A stretch of 64,000 bases of DNA. Source: CAZDWZ01 sp964509425. GTDB lineage: Bacteria > Bdellovibrionota_C > UBA2361 > SZUA-149 > CAZDWZ01. The DNA lies in the NCBI GenBank assembly GCA_964509425.1, contig CAZDWZ010000007.1, positions 62,001 to 126,000 of the forward strand, read 5' to 3'. Made by a program: the position numbers and the translations under genes. The notes beneath the pieces were generated by a model. The model had not been told where the DNA came from. It searched no databases and was given only the letters and a program-made list of their open reading frames with translations. Shown here in pieces: positions 1-11,800 of this stretch. The first letter of the stretch is position 1. Each line of letters opens with the position of its first letter.

Positions 1-298
1 GGATCACCGTCCCGATGAAACCGAGGATCGTCTTCCAGTTTGCCACGACCCAGCCCCACAACTCCCACCGCCAGTAGACGCCGCAGGCGATGAGGGTGAG
101 GAGGCCGATGATGACGCCGATCGCGCCGCGGGTGCCGAGGGCCTTCCATCCGTCGTGCAGTGCCTCGACGACGCTCACCACCACGTCCCAGACGTCCTCC
201 AGCTTCTGCCAGAAGAAGATCAGGAGCCGGATGGCGAGGTAGCCGATGAACAGCACGAGCAGGACGAGGCCGATGCCCCAGAGGATTTCCAGATTCAC
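1..298 (-). CDS. Small membrane protein, partial (C-terminus beyond window)
   Basis: The frame opens with a GTG at 298, preceded by GGGAGAG at a good distance, and stays open to the left edge, so the 3' end is missing. The translation begins VNLEILWGIGLVLLVLFIGY, a hydrophobic helix running to about residue 31. An amphipathic stretch rich in Val, Glu and Trp follows, then a second helix (GVIIGLLTLIACGVYW, about residues 65-80). This suggests an inner-membrane protein with at least two spans. I recognise no family. Codon use is strongly GC-biased, like the next gene at 644-2218 and unlike the giant gene beyond it. The two GC-rich genes share a strand and are 345 bp apart. No function is assigned. 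Confidence 0.7.
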   Translation of the reverse strand, partial: MNLEILWGIGLVLLVLFIGYLAIRLLIFFWQKLEDVWDVVVSVVEALHDGWKALGTRGAIGVIIGLLTLIACGVYWRWELWGWVVANWKTILGFIGTVI

Positions 299-643
299 GT
301 TTCTCTCCCTGTTTGTTTGTTCCGGTACCCGAAGGTCACCGGAACGCCTTGTTTCACGCTTCCCAACCGATAGATGTGTCAAATGCACCTCGTACGAAGT
401 GCGCAAGGATGCGCCGAATTCGACGCATGAATGAAGATTAGCTGTGCATGTTCTCCATCCATTCTTGCCTCCAAAACGCGAATGCGCGGGACACAAGAAT
501 GGATGAGGGTGCTGAATACCCTCTGAAACCGAATTTGCAGTTGGCAGCTGCAAAACCGATCTCCCTCACCCAACCCGGAAGAAAGCTGGTCAGACTGCTT
601 CCGGGATTTGGATCTTCGACAAAGGAGGAACGGGTCCTTTCAA
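299..643. other. Intergenic region with a 12-bp inverted repeat
   Basis: This is an AT-richer stretch between two GC-rich minus-strand genes. I see no credible gene. It holds a perfect 12-bp inverted repeat, CATCCATTCTTG at 456-467 and CAAGAATGGATG at 494-505, whose 26-base loop contains a smaller CGCG-type palindrome. It lies about 160-210 bases upstream of the GTG at 298, so it could be an operator or part of a leader RNA for that gene. Confidence 0.5.
456..505. repeat. 12-bp inverted repeat upstream of the GTG-start membrane gene
   Basis: The arms are CATCCATTCTTG (456-467) and CAAGAATGGATG (494-505), perfectly complementary. The loop carries CGCGAATGCGCG-like sequence. No T-run follows on either strand, so an operator or RNA leader is more likely than an intrinsic terminator. 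Confidence 0.6.
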
Positions 644-658
644 TTACCGTTCCTCCTT
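622..658 (-). terminator. Hairpin overlapping the stop of the 644-2218 gene
   Basis: The 12-bp arms AAGGAGGAACGG (622-633) and CCGTTCCTCCTT (647-658) are perfectly complementary. The stem includes the last codons of the upstream gene and the TAA stop lies in the loop. There is no strong U-tract after it. It could act as a terminator or an mRNA 3'-end stabiliser. Confidence 0.5.
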
Positions 659-2218
659 CGGCCCTCCCTTGTTCTTCTTCTCGTCAGCCTCCCGCTTCTG
701 CTGTTCGTCTGGCGTCTCGCGACCCCAGCCTTTCTGCAGGTTGAACGGGTCGCCTTGCTTCTTCTCGATGATCTTGCCGTCCTTGATCTCGAGACCCTTG
801 TCGATCGCTTCGCGGATTTCCCCTTCGGTCGGGGTCCGCTCGCGGCCGGGCAGGAACTGGTCGGTGGATTTCTCCATCTTCCAGATGAAGTAACCGGGGA
901 TGACGAGGAACACGATCGCGGGGATCAGCAGCTTCCCCCAGTCGAGCAGGAAGTTGCCCCCCGCCGACTTCTTGGCCTTGGCCGCCTGATACGCGGCGGC
1001 CTTGGCCTTCTTGGCGATCAGGGCGGCGATGCGGCGGCCGATCCGCTGCTGCGGGCGGCCCGCCGTGGCCGTGTGGTAGTCGAGGGTGGGGACCTCGGAC
1101 TCCGGGTACATCGCGTTAAGGGTTTCGCCGTACCCCTTCCCGCTGGCCTTGCCCCGGACGAACTCCTCCGTGTCGCGATTCAGCATGGGCAGGATCACCG
1201 CCGCCCACAACGCATCGAGCAGCGCCTCCCGTTGGACTCGGGCGGGCGACTTCTCGGCGTTCGCGACGACGGTGCGACGCGTCGCCACGAGCTGCACGAA
1301 ATCCTCAACCGTGGTCGCCCCGCTGATGGGCGAATCGATGAGCACGTCGGCGAGACGGTGCCCCTCGGTCACACCACGGCTGCGCTGCAACTGGATCTGC
1401 AACCAGCCCAGCAGGTTCAGGTCGATCGGCGACGGGCAGGTGGCCGTAGCGGCGGCATGGGCGGCCAGAACGCGGCGATACAGCACCGCGAACAGGTTCC
1501 ACCGCATGACGGTCGCGTAGTCCACCGAGTGGGTGTCCATCCACCACTCGAGGATCCCCTGCGCCATCGCCGTCGCGTCCGACGCGGAACCGTCCACGTC
1601 CACCAGCCGCAGCAGCTGGTGGAGTTGCCCCCGGATCAGGGCGAGACGGAACTCGGCGGCCGCTTCCGGCACCGTGACGGCCGCGAGCGCCGCTTCCAGT
1701 GCCGCCTGCATGAACCCTTCGCGCCGCAGGTCCGTCGGAGAGACCTTCTGCGCCCGCACGCCCCGGTAGCGGGCGAGCAGGTGGGCAGCGAGGTTCTCGA
1801 CGAAATCGCGGAGCGGCACTTCGTAGTCTCCGACCACCGCCATCCAGTGGTCGTGGTCGTCCGGCCGCCGCGCCTTCTCCGCCGCCCACCCGCGGACATC
1901 GTCGTCCACGGAGCGGTGGTTGAGCGCGCGGCGGTAGTACGTCACCACGTGGATGCGGACGGCGAGGAGGACTTCGAGCTGCGCGACGATCGCCTGCATC
2001 TGCACGTTCAGCGGGTCGGCGTGCGGGGGCAGGTTGACCTTCCCGACGTACTTCGTCTTCAACTTTTCGGCGTGCGACTTACCCGGTCCCTCAAGGACCG
2101 AGTCCACCGCCGAAGCGATGGCCGGGTGAACGGGGATGATCGGGGTCGCGCTGCGGAGCGCGTACCACGCCGGGAGGGACAACGTCCACTCGTCCGGCGG
2201 GAGGGGTGCCTTGGCCAT
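644..2218 (-). CDS. Unknown GC-rich protein with one C-terminal membrane span
   Basis: The product is 524 residues. The ATG at 2218 follows GGAGAA at good spacing. The first ~400 residues are soluble, helical and rich in Ala, Leu, Val and Arg, with several Trp (for example EWWMDTHSVDYATVMRWNLF near residues 228-247). A basic Ala/Lys stretch (AALIAKKAKAAAYQAAKAKK) leads to a glycine turn and a single hydrophobic segment (LLIPAIVFLVIPGYFIW, about residues 430-446). A highly charged tail ending KKNKGGPKEER completes it. This is the layout of a tail-side membrane-anchored protein, but I recognise no family. Codon use is GC-rich, like the partial gene at 1-298. A palindrome lies just upstream at 2265-2306. 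Function unknown. Confidence 0.75.
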   Translation of the reverse strand: MAKAPLPPDEWTLSLPAWYALRSATPIIPVHPAIASAVDSVLEGPGKSHAEKLKTKYVGKVNLPPHADPLNVQMQAIVAQLEVLLAVRIHVVTYYRRALNHRSVDDDVRGWAAEKARRPDDHDHWMAVVGDYEVPLRDFVENLAAHLLARYRGVRAQKVSPTDLRREGFMQAALEAALAAVTVPEAAAEFRLALIRGQLHQLLRLVDVDGSASDATAMAQGILEWWMDTHSVDYATVMRWNLFAVLYRRVLAAHAAATATCPSPIDLNLLGWLQIQLQRSRGVTEGHRLADVLIDSPISGATTVEDFVQLVATRRTVVANAEKSPARVQREALLDALWAAVILPMLNRDTEEFVRGKASGKGYGETLNAMYPESEVPTLDYHTATAGRPQQRIGRRIAALIAKKAKAAAYQAAKAKKSAGGNFLLDWGKLLIPAIVFLVIPGYFIWKMEKSTDQFLPGRERTPTEGEIREAIDKGLEIKDGKIIEKKQGDPFNLQKGWGRETPDEQQKREADEKKNKGGPKEER

Positions 2219-2264
2219 GAGTTCTCCGATGTTGGGGAGTTGGTGTTTCGATCTCTGTTCCAGA

Positions 2265-2306
2265 GGAGCATTAAATCCCGAACTTAGATCCGAGATTTAA
2301 TGCTCC
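2265..2306. repeat. 13-bp perfect inverted repeat before the 644-2218 gene
   Basis: The arms GGAGCATTAAATC (2265-2277) and GATTTAATGCTCC (2294-2306) are separated by 16 bases. The element ends about 47 bases upstream of the ATG at 2218. The position suits an operator or a leader hairpin. No U-tract follows. Confidence 0.6.
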
Positions 2307-2556
2307 ACTGATAACGGAAAATCGAAGCCAAACGGCGTACACACGAATCCCCTCGAATCCCAAATCGGATTCGTCGGAGAGATACGGAGAGAGTGAAAGA
2401 GAGTTTTGAAAAAACCTAAAAAAAATCCTAATGGTATTCAACACCTCTCATATGCTTGATCACTTTTGCCCGTGACATTCACGAGGTCAATTCATCGCCG
2501 TCGAATTGATTTGTGGATTGGCACCGGCAAGTAGACTCTTCGAGAAAGAGCGAAAC

Positions 2557-2582
2557 ATTCAGAGGGTATAGGCCCCCTGAAT
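2557..2582. repeat. Imperfect 10-bp inverted repeat
   Basis: The arms ATTCAGAGGG (2557-2566) and CCCCCTGAAT (2573-2582) pair with one mismatch around a short TATAGG loop. It lies in the spacer behind the giant gene and its function is unknown. Confidence 0.4.
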
Positions 2583-2770
2583 ATTATTCGCTATTTTGCC
2601 TCCCCGGTGCGCTATACGCCATGCCGGTATAAACCGGCAGAGCCATTGCGTTTTCTGGGCTTTCTCGACCGCTGAGCGAGAAAAACTGGTTGAATTTGAG
2701 TCCTCAGCCGAACTCTACTGAGCTCTGAGCGAGAGCGACCTGCCTTCGCGGCTTACAGGCGGCAGGCGGT

Positions 2771-2805
2771 GCCGAGAATCCTGCCCCGTCGGCAGAATTC
2801 TCGGC
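2771..2805 (-). terminator. 15-bp hairpin 8 bases after the giant gene stop
   Basis: GCCGAGAATCCTGCC (2771-2785) pairs with GGCAGAATTCTCGGC (2791-2805), with one G-U type position and a 5-base loop. It begins 8 bases after the TAG at 2814-2816. A second GC-rich hairpin follows at 2739-2766. There is no good U-tract, so this is a likely 3'-end structure or a non-canonical terminator. Confidence 0.55.
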
Positions 2806-2813
2806 CGTCGACG

Positions 2814-5800
2814 CTAACCCAGCTTCAGGTTCATCAACCTGGTCAAAGGACCAGGATTGTTGATCCGGTCGCTGATCGGAGTCGGGCTCACTCCAAGCGG
2901 CGGAGGGGTGAAGTTCGGAATCGTGAGTTTCGCGATTCTTCTCGCGCGGTCCCCTGCACTCTCCACATTCTTGAAGTGCATCGCTTGTTCATCTTCATCC
3001 CGTTCCATATTTCCGAACATTGCGGCGATCTGCTCAGGCGTCATGCCACCGTCCTCCGGAGCCCGAGCGAGCATCTCCTGCGGCACTCCGACTGGCCCTG
3101 CTGCATGGAAGTCACCAGGTTCAACGAAGATGTTCTGACCATCAACGCGTATCTCGCGCGCCCGATGCGCAGGATCTTCAAGCTCCTGACGCATCATGTC
3201 TTCCCACCATCCGCCTTCTGCTGCGCCGAGTGCTTCGTCGTCCCCCTCTTGAGACAGCTTCGGGTTCTTCGTCCGCAAGCGTCCCCACATGCGGGACCGT
3301 TTGCTCAGCCCCGAGAGGAACTCGTCCTCCCTCATGTTGCCGAGGCCGAAGAGATCCCAGTCTCCGAAGAGATCACGGAAGAACTTGAAGCGCGTCAGGA
3401 TGAACATCATCAAGAGGAACTTCGGCACGTCGACCCATACCGCACCGAGGAAATCCACGTAGCGATTCAAGACCCGGCCAACAAGCGTATCGCTTGGCGG
3501 AATGATGAGGTATCTCCATGGCATTCCGCGTTTCATGTCTGCGGCGAGGCGATGGTAGGACTCGAGGATCTCCTTGATCCGGCGAGGATTTCCTTCAGCT
3601 TCGGCGATGAGTTTCTCTACATGCTTCCAGAGCTTTTTCGGATCGGTAAGAAGCTCTTCCGATGCGCCCGCTCTCGAACGGCGGAGAACGATCCCGCGTT
3701 CAAGCGCTGAGCTTCCGTTTGCATTGATTCGCAGCACGTGGAGGTCGCTGATTACCGCCTCTTGCTTCACTCTCGCGGTCTTTAAACGCTCGGCCAGGCT
3801 CGAGCCTTCATACTCCGCCCGCACCCATCCCCAGCGTTTCCAGAACGTCATCCGCTCGGCTGCTGCACCAACCGCCCGTCCCGGAGCTTCTGCAACCGCG
3901 CGCGGGATAATTTGCTTGCCGATTGTCGCGACGTCACCGACGAGGTTCAAGATGTGATGCGTCTTGAGGAAGCTGATGAACGGCCAGTTCGTCGGGTTCC
4001 ACCAACCGCCGCGCTCATGCCAACGGATCGCGCGATCATATTTTTCGTTCGCTCGCGCATGTTGCAGCTCGAGCAACGCGTCTCGTGATCGGCAAAGCTC
4101 GGCATATCGCGTGCGGTCTTGTGCGACTTTTTTACGGAACGCCGCATGAATGTCATTTTCCGAATACCGGAAGCCGTCCTTCAATCCCAGATCCTTCAGG
4201 GCGACGGTTCTCATCCGACGTCCCAGGAGAAGCATCAGATGATCACGGCACACTTCGATCTCCGGCGTTTGGCCTGGGCGCAAATCCAAAGCCCGGCGAT
4301 ACGCTCGTTGAACCTCAAGCGCGGTGAAGGATTGGATATCCGGATCCATTCCCAGCATTTCAAGCGCCATCCGGCGTTCGGTGATATTGGTCACACGCTG
4401 TTCGACCGTCCGTATTTGGTCGAGTCCGAGGCGACGGAAGTGCAACCGGAGAATGAGCCAGTCTTCGCACCACGACATTGCCGCTTCGAGCCGAATTCGA
4501 TCAGCCACGGTCTCCGCCTTTGCAGCAGCGCGATTGTAGGCAGTTCGCAGCTCCGTGAGATTCCGCGGCATCGCGACGTCTTCAGGAATGTCGAATATAC
4601 GGCGAATGTCTTCAAGCTGACGGATGGCCTCCATCCGCGCTTCCGAGAAAGGCCCGTCTATGGTCCGACTGTTCATCCGCTCGCGATTGGCGCCTCGAAT
4701 GTCTCGTCCCATTTCCTCGGCAAAGCGGCTTCGCATTCTCGTGCCGCGTTGAGCGAACTCGACGAGGTAATCTTCAACGGCGAGGGTTCGGACGCGATGT
4801 TCCTTCGAGAACTTACGCAGCTGGGTCTCGAGCTCGGCGAAGTCGATATCCCTCAAGAAGAACGGCTCACCGGGCTTCAGCTCAGCGTAACGCTTCTGCA
4901 CAAGCTTCTCGAATACCTCTCTTCGCACTTGCTTTTGCAGCTCCGGAAGATCCTTGTAAGTGACCCGCTCCGCAGCCATCCGCAGGACGTCTCTTTCGGA
5001 TACGCTGTTCAGTCGACGGCAGGCCGTTAAGAGATCGCCGCGATTAACTCCATGAGCTCCCCGAGGTTGCAATCCGTATACATCCGCCACTTGCTCGAGG
5101 ATAAAGTAATCAGACTCAAGCCGTGCACGGGTCTCCGCCAGATTCACATCTTGAAGCCGTACAGCTTCACCTGTCCGGGTGCCGCGTATCGCCAGATCAA
5201 TCGCAGTCTGATTCCGTGCCATGAGATCCGCCTGGAGCCGCTGAATTCTCTCCACCGCACGTGCTCTCATCCCCTCGTATCTCGGAGGGAGGCGTCCGCC
5301 ATTCTCTCGCGCAACCGTTGCCAGGAGGCGATCCAAAAGATGCAGCTCGCCCTGGAGCATTTGGTTCACGTGGATCATGTCCGCGGTCGTCACTCTGCAC
5401 GGAGACCCGCCCCGGGCTCTCGCCACAACTCGCGCAACCGCTTGTTCGTTTGCAGAGACCACGAGCCGCTGAAGTTCTCGGAAATAAATCTCAAGGGCTT
5501 CCGGAGACATCGATCGCTGATTTTGCACTCCGAGCTTGTTTCTCAGATTATCACGCACGCGGAACTCCTCCACGCGGTCACGTCCAAGCTTGACTTCCGA
5601 GAGAAGAAATTCTCCCATCCGGTTCGAGGCGACGCGATACGGGGACCAATACTTCATCTGTCCGACCATATCTTGAAGGAAATCGCGATACGCCTCGATC
5701 GCCCTTTTTTGCTCCGTCAATTGCCGCCGCTCGTTTTTGTACTCCGTTTCCACCTGCTTCCGCTGCCGGTGCAGCTCGGTGAGACGGTCTTGGATTGTAG

Positions 5801-8800
5801 AGGTATCGGTCGTCGACAATCGGAGACGGTCGATGTTCCCTTGCACATCGGCGAGACGAGCGTGATGGCGGGCCTCACAGGCAGCCAACTGCCCGTCGAC
5901 TACTTCCATCGCGATTCTCGCACGGCGTGCGAGGTACATGTCCGCAAACGGCCCATTGTGAGCCACCCAGAAGCACACGCGGCTCCACGTTGAACTCTTC
6001 AGTCCCAGCAGTTGATGTCCTGTGGCGAGGTCCGTGTGAAGTCTCATCATCGTGTCGAGACGCGCGAACTCGTTAAGGGAAAGTCGTCGCGGTTTGAATA
6101 CGTGGAGGAAGCCCGGCATCCAGCGATACAAGAATGTGCCGGCATACTGCTCGAGGTAAGAAAGTGAAGCATCCCACTCCACTTGGCTCCGCTCGTTCAC
6201 CGCTCGCAATCGATTGGCTTGCTTTGTAATCGGTCTTTCGAGGAGGAAACGCGCCCGCCCTGCTTGTGCGGCTTGCTCGAGGAATGCTTTGCTGTCCAAC
6301 TGCAGATTGCGCAATGCGCGCTCCACGACACGGACTTCGGTAACTCTTCCCGCAATGAAGTCCTTCACCGTCTGCTCCGCCTGATTGATCATCTGGAGGC
6401 GGTTCGCTTTTCCTTTGAGGGCAGCCGCCGTGTCCTGTGCGGCTGCCGCGCGATTGACTGCCTCCCGGGCTCGGGTTGCGGCTTCGCTGATCTCGAGCGC
6501 CTTTGCCTGGGTACTTAACCGAGCGAAATCCATACTGCGGATTCGCGCGGGATCGAGACCCAGACGACGTATCGCTGCATCGGTTCCCGGTGGAACCGTC
6601 ATTCGTCTTCCAAACGCGCTGAGCAAAAGCTGCTCCGCTCCGTCTATCTGATCTATCGAGGCCTTTCTCTGGATCTCGATACTCTTGCGATTCTCTGCTC
6701 TCGCCCGAATCGCATCGGTCCGGAGCGTCTCCCGTACCTGGAGGGCTCTCGCTCGAATATGTCTGAACGACACTCCATCTGGAGCCCATGAATGACTCTC
6801 GACACCCACCATCGCGTTTGCCCGATGGAAATCGGCGATATGCTCCTTCGCAAGGGCCTGGCATTTTTTGAGAGAAGTTGCTCCGTCCTGAGGAGTCGGG
6901 TCATAGAGGCGACGTTGATAAATGCACTCTTTGAGGAAGATAAACGGACGAGCCAGTGGATTAGTTGCCGAATTGATACCCGACTCCGGAATGAGCCCGG
7001 TGAGGTACATCTCCGCACCCAGGATATCGGCATTCCATGTGTCGATTCGTTGGTTAATGGCGTTTCTCGCTCTCATCGATGCGCGGCGGATATATCGCTC
7101 CAGCACCTGACGCGTTCTCGCGTTTGACCAACCGCCCTGGAAGCGAGCAGCGTTGATCCCGAGAGTTTCGGCGTGAGCATCCATTTCGGGGCTCGATGTC
7201 ATCCGCTCGTTCATCATTCTCAAGAGCGATCGTTCTGCGTTGTCGACTTCACCCAGCAGCCTGGTTCTTTCCGTACGAACGACCTGACGCTCTGCCGCGG
7301 CAGAGTTGAATATCTCAGTTTCGGTAAGCGCATTGGTGCGACCGATGTGTTTCGACACCTTAAGCGTATTCGTCGCGCGAATGAACGATATCTCCGAATT
7401 GCCGAGATTCGCGTGGCGCATGATGATCTCATGCGCGAGGCGGAGTCTGAGTGCCTTGTTCGGAAGTCGGAGCAGGAAGTTGACCGGCCGCAGGAACCGC
7501 ACGAAAGACCTTGGCACCGGAATCACAAAGAGTATCCGGCAGTCCGTTCCGAGCAGTACCATTCCCTCACGAGTAGTAGTCAACCGTCCGTGAATCTGTC
7601 CCGAGACCAGTTCTGCGGTCAGCATTTCACTGCAGCCCGACAACCGATAAGTCTCGAGCGCCCATTTCAGATCACGATTGAAGAAGCGGAACTGATGGAT
7701 ATCCACCGCCCAGGAGATAAAGCGAGTGAACCATCTCCACCGGGCTCGCTCTGCAGCAGTCACCCGATTGATCATCACCTGCGCCGCTTCTTGAATCTTC
7801 AAGGCCTCGGATTTCAAGGTGCAGTCGTTAAGCTGCTGTCTCATCAGCTCTTGCCATTCTTTGACCGTTTTCGGCATCGCGTCAGGGGTACATCCCAATC
7901 GAGCGAGGGCCGATTCGACGCTCATCTTCGGAGCACCCACTCTCGGGAGTCCGGCGAGGCAGGTTCCGTATTCCATGAGACCGCCGCTTCGGTAGCCTTC
8001 CGCATCTGCTTCACCGAGCAGCCGGTCAGCCGTCTCCTCGAGACGCTCCATTTGGCGCTTGAGGCGTTTCCGCTCAGTCTTAAGCTGCTTCCCGGCTTGG
8101 GACCGATAGAAATCCCCGATACGTGCGGCTCGTTGACGTATATATCGCGCATCCATCCGGTGCAGGGTGCGCCACAGGCATTCGTCATTGTAGGTGCGCC
8201 GAGCACGAGGCTCCAACGACTCGTAATACGCCCGTTTTCCCTGCCGGGCGATAGCGGCGTCGGTCAGCCTGGCGATCAGATCCGTGAGTTTCGTTATTCG
8301 TGCTTCGACGACGGCACGGGCACGGAGGGCAGAAAGTTCACTCGTCCAGTCAGCCACGCGAGGATCTGCCGGCAAAGTCCGCAGGAGAGTCTCAAGCCTA
8401 TCGATTTCAGCTAACTCTTTTCTGCAGCGATAGAGCTCACTCGAAGATGTCTTCTTCTTGGCGCGAAGAAAGGCAATTTTCTCCTTTTCGGCGAGTTTTG
8501 CCTCACGCAGCTCTGCGTTCTTATAGTGGCGCGTCAACTTTGTGAGCTCGAGCTCTGGCCGGTTCATGTACTCGGTGCGGAGTCGCGTCATCTCCGCTAT
8601 CACCTTATTATGGTTCGCAACCACAGAGTCGAGCAGCCCTCTCCATTGAGTGAGCTCAGCGTGAACGGCATTCCGAACCTGCGTTCTGATATAGACGTCG
8701 GTGAGTTCCTGAGCTCTCGCCCATTCGGCATTCGCTTGTACTCGGCGGATCAGATCGGCGCGTTCAGCCTCCAGCGCAACGCGGCGTGCGGCCTTTGCCG

Positions 8801-11800
8801 AATCGGCAGTCGCGGCGTCCATGCCACGCGTATCAACAGCTTCGCTTTCCGCCGCGATTCTCTCGTTCGTGAGGTGCCGCAAGCGGGCTTCCACCCTGTC
8901 ATATTCGGTGCCGCGCAACCGATCGCGAAGCGCGGTCCGCTCAGCAATCAATCGATCGTACAAACGCTTTCCTGCAGCCTCCGCTTCGAATCTGCACTCA
9001 TCACCGATGAGGTAGTGTCTGTTCCATTCGTTCAGTCGCTGGGTGTCGGCCTTAACTCGATTGACCTCCGCTTCGACCGCTCCCTCTCGAGTCCACCGCT
9101 CATGCTCGGGGCGAGCTTCACGCAGTGATCGTTCAGCCCAGAGTTGTTGCCGGAGATTATGGTGAACCTCGATATCTGCAACCGTCTCGGTGTGAGCCGC
9201 ATTTACACGTTCAGTGACTTCGTCCGTGACGCGTCGCCGAAGCATGTTCGATTCTTCCGTGATTCTAAGTCGTGCTTCTTCGAGGAATTGCTGGAAATCG
9301 GCCTCACGAAAGTTCTCTCTGTAGTGCTGAAGGTTGCGTCTTACTTCAAGAATCAACGCCTCCTCATGCGCGACTTCTCGCGCAGACATCGGACCTTGGT
9401 TACGCCCACCCACATGATATCGCGTCGTGTTCTTGAGGTCGACCGTGTGAATATCATACTGAGCACGAATAAGCGCGATCTCAGCGTCGATTGCCTCCAG
9501 TATAGAATCCTCGACTGCTTTGCAGCGCGCTTCTGCCTCTGCTCGAGCAAGTTCAGCAATCTCTTTCGGACCGACCGTGTCAAAATCATACCCGTATTCT
9601 GAACGCAGCTGGTTTCGCCGAGTGCGGGCGAATTCGGCGAGTTCTTGTCGCCATCGCTGCTGGGTCATTTCTTCGAGCGCTCGTTCGTAAGCATCACGTC
9701 CCGCTTGTTCTACCCGATATCGCGCTTCATCTGCGGTGAGCTCGTCTCGCGCACGTTCCGCCTCAGCCAATTGGCGCTGGAGACGATTTCGCTGCTTATT
9801 CGCATCGCGCCCATTTCTTCCTTTTAGTGCATTGAGCTGGGCTTCGATTTCTGAGACTCGACGAAGACGTTCCGCAGGTTCGGTCACTTCCCAGCGCTGC
9901 TTTGCTTCGCGGATCGCCTTATCACGCGCCTCTTGGAGTTGTTGATATCGCTTCCCCTTCGTCAAAGCGCGTAGCTCTGCCTCGATCGCCTTTAACGTCC
10001 GAGGTTCGGTTACCGTCGGCTCGCCTGGTAGCCGCTGACCGGGTTTTAGCCTTCCAGCTTTTAGCGCCTGAAGAACGAGGTCGTCGACATATCTGCCGTC
10101 CAAGGCCTGAAGCCGGCGAGCCAATCGATTCATGGTACGAATCTGCAGATCGATATCTGCGCGAAGCTGCTGCACGGTCAACGCTTGAAGAGCGGTGCGA
10201 TCCGCTCCTGCAAGATGAAGCTCAGCTTCGGCGATCTTCGCCTCGAGAGTTCGGATGTACTCTTGTAATTCTTTGGTAGTTTTCTCTCCGGCCAACGCCA
10301 CTTTCCGTAGGATGAGTTCTTCGACCTGCTTCCGCAGCTCCGCAATATCCGCGTCGGTCGCTCGGCGGTCGCGCAATTCCACCGTCCGCTCTCGCTGCAG
10401 CGCCTCCGCCAACCGGCGATTCTTGGCCAGCACATTTCGCACGACTTCATCGGTAGCATTATCAAGATTGGCCAGGGTCTCTCGAGCGCGGACCAACATT
10501 TTTAGTTGACGCTGCACGTCACCCAGAACTTTTGCGAACTTCGATTGCGCGAGGATCTGTTCGAGAGTTACATCTCGTGCTTTGCAAGCATCAAGCTCCG
10601 CGTGAATCTCACGGAGGACGCGCTGCTGCTGTTCCAAAGTTTGACGGATCTTCGCCTCAAGCGCCTTGGCACGCTTCGCGACCTCCGCGTTATATTTACT
10701 ATCCGTCTTACCCTTCGCTTCAATCTCGGTAAGCCGCGCCTTACCTTCTGTCTGCAATTTGGCAATTCGCTCGGCCGCTTCCTTCGGAGTGGCGTTCGCC
10801 TCAAGACCAATCTCTCTCAGCCACGCGTTCCGGCGTTTGAAAAACAACATACGCTCTTTGAACGTCATTGCCGCTTCGAGAACATGGCGATTCTCCACGA
10901 CCTGCATTCCGTCGGCATGCCGGGTGAACTTATGAAGCTGCCCTTCCTCCACTCTCGGACGGAATTGTCCCGTAGAGTCTTGGCAGCTCAGGAGATCTTT
11001 CAGGGTATCGCGATGCCCTTCAATACGCCGCTGCTCGACCAGGCTTTCTGAGATCATGCGCTTCATGTTCTTTGTGGTGAGCTCAACCGTCGTGCGAATC
11101 ATCTTCAGTTCTTGGGTGCGAACGGCCAGTTCCAAGCTTTGAACTTGTAGTTCGTGCGCGCGCTCGGCACCTTTTGCCGGCTTCTGCGCATTCTTTTCGG
11201 TAAGCTGTCTTCTCAGCTCGACGAGGTGTTTCATCTCTCTTCGAACTTCCACGAGACGCTCTTCGGCAACGCGGAGCTGATCTCGGAGCTTCTGGATCCG
11301 AGCGGTGTCTTTTGCGGTTCGACTTGCAGGCGGGATCTGCTCTTCGGCTGCGGCAAGGCGCCGCCGCGCGCTCTGGATCTCTCGAATTGTGGTCTGCTCG
11401 ATATGGTCGTTGATGAAGCGCTGTTCAAGCTTGACGACTCTAGCTTTGGCCACCGCAAGCTTCAAATCGCGTTCCGCGGTTGCCGCCTTGCGCTCCAGCT
11501 GAGCCACCTCGTTTCGCGCTTTAACAAGTTCACGGAGCACGGCCTGTTCCTTCACCAAGAGGTTGATTCGCTCTTGTGAAGCCTTGAGCACATCCGTTTC
11601 GGTGAGTACTTTTCCGTTCTCTTTCAACCCTAGGAAGTTCCGGGCTTCGTACCAGCTTTGCACTCTTTCCGCGATAGCACCCCGCCTCATGATATCGCCG
11701 ATATTTCGGTGGGTCGTGGCAAGTTGGAGATGCATCGACGAAGTGATGATTTCCGCTTCTCGTGCTCTCTTCACATCTGCCGGATCGGTAGAGGCTTTCA

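Larger units (their letters stand above)
2219..2813. other. Intergenic region with several palindromes
   Basis: No gene is apparent here. It separates the giant gene's stop from the start of the GC-rich gene at 644-2218, both on the minus strand. It contains a 13-bp perfect palindrome (2265-2306), an imperfect 10-bp one (2557-2582), a short GCCGGT/ACCGGC hairpin near 2632-2647, a CCTGCC/GGCAGG pair (2739-2766) and a 15-bp hairpin directly behind the giant gene (2771-2805). The part around 2400-2460 is AT-rich and is a candidate promoter region for the gene at 644-2218. Confidence 0.5.

Noticed and set aside
608..2287. Long plus-strand frame of 559 codons opposite the GC-rich gene
   Set aside because: It is the mirror of a GC-rich minus-strand gene. 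Its product is Arg/Val/Leu/Pro-biased, has no ribosome binding site and no domain, and the minus-strand frame has a good GGAGAA and a membrane span.
2600..2660. Possible extra copy of the dispersed palindromic element
   Set aside because: Only a short CAGAGCCATTGC-like match is visible. The GTGCCGC stem and the GCTCCG part are missing.
2769..3710. Plus-strand frame antisense to the 3' end of the giant gene
   Set aside because: Composition is Arg/Ser/His-biased with no motif, and codon periodicity follows the minus strand.
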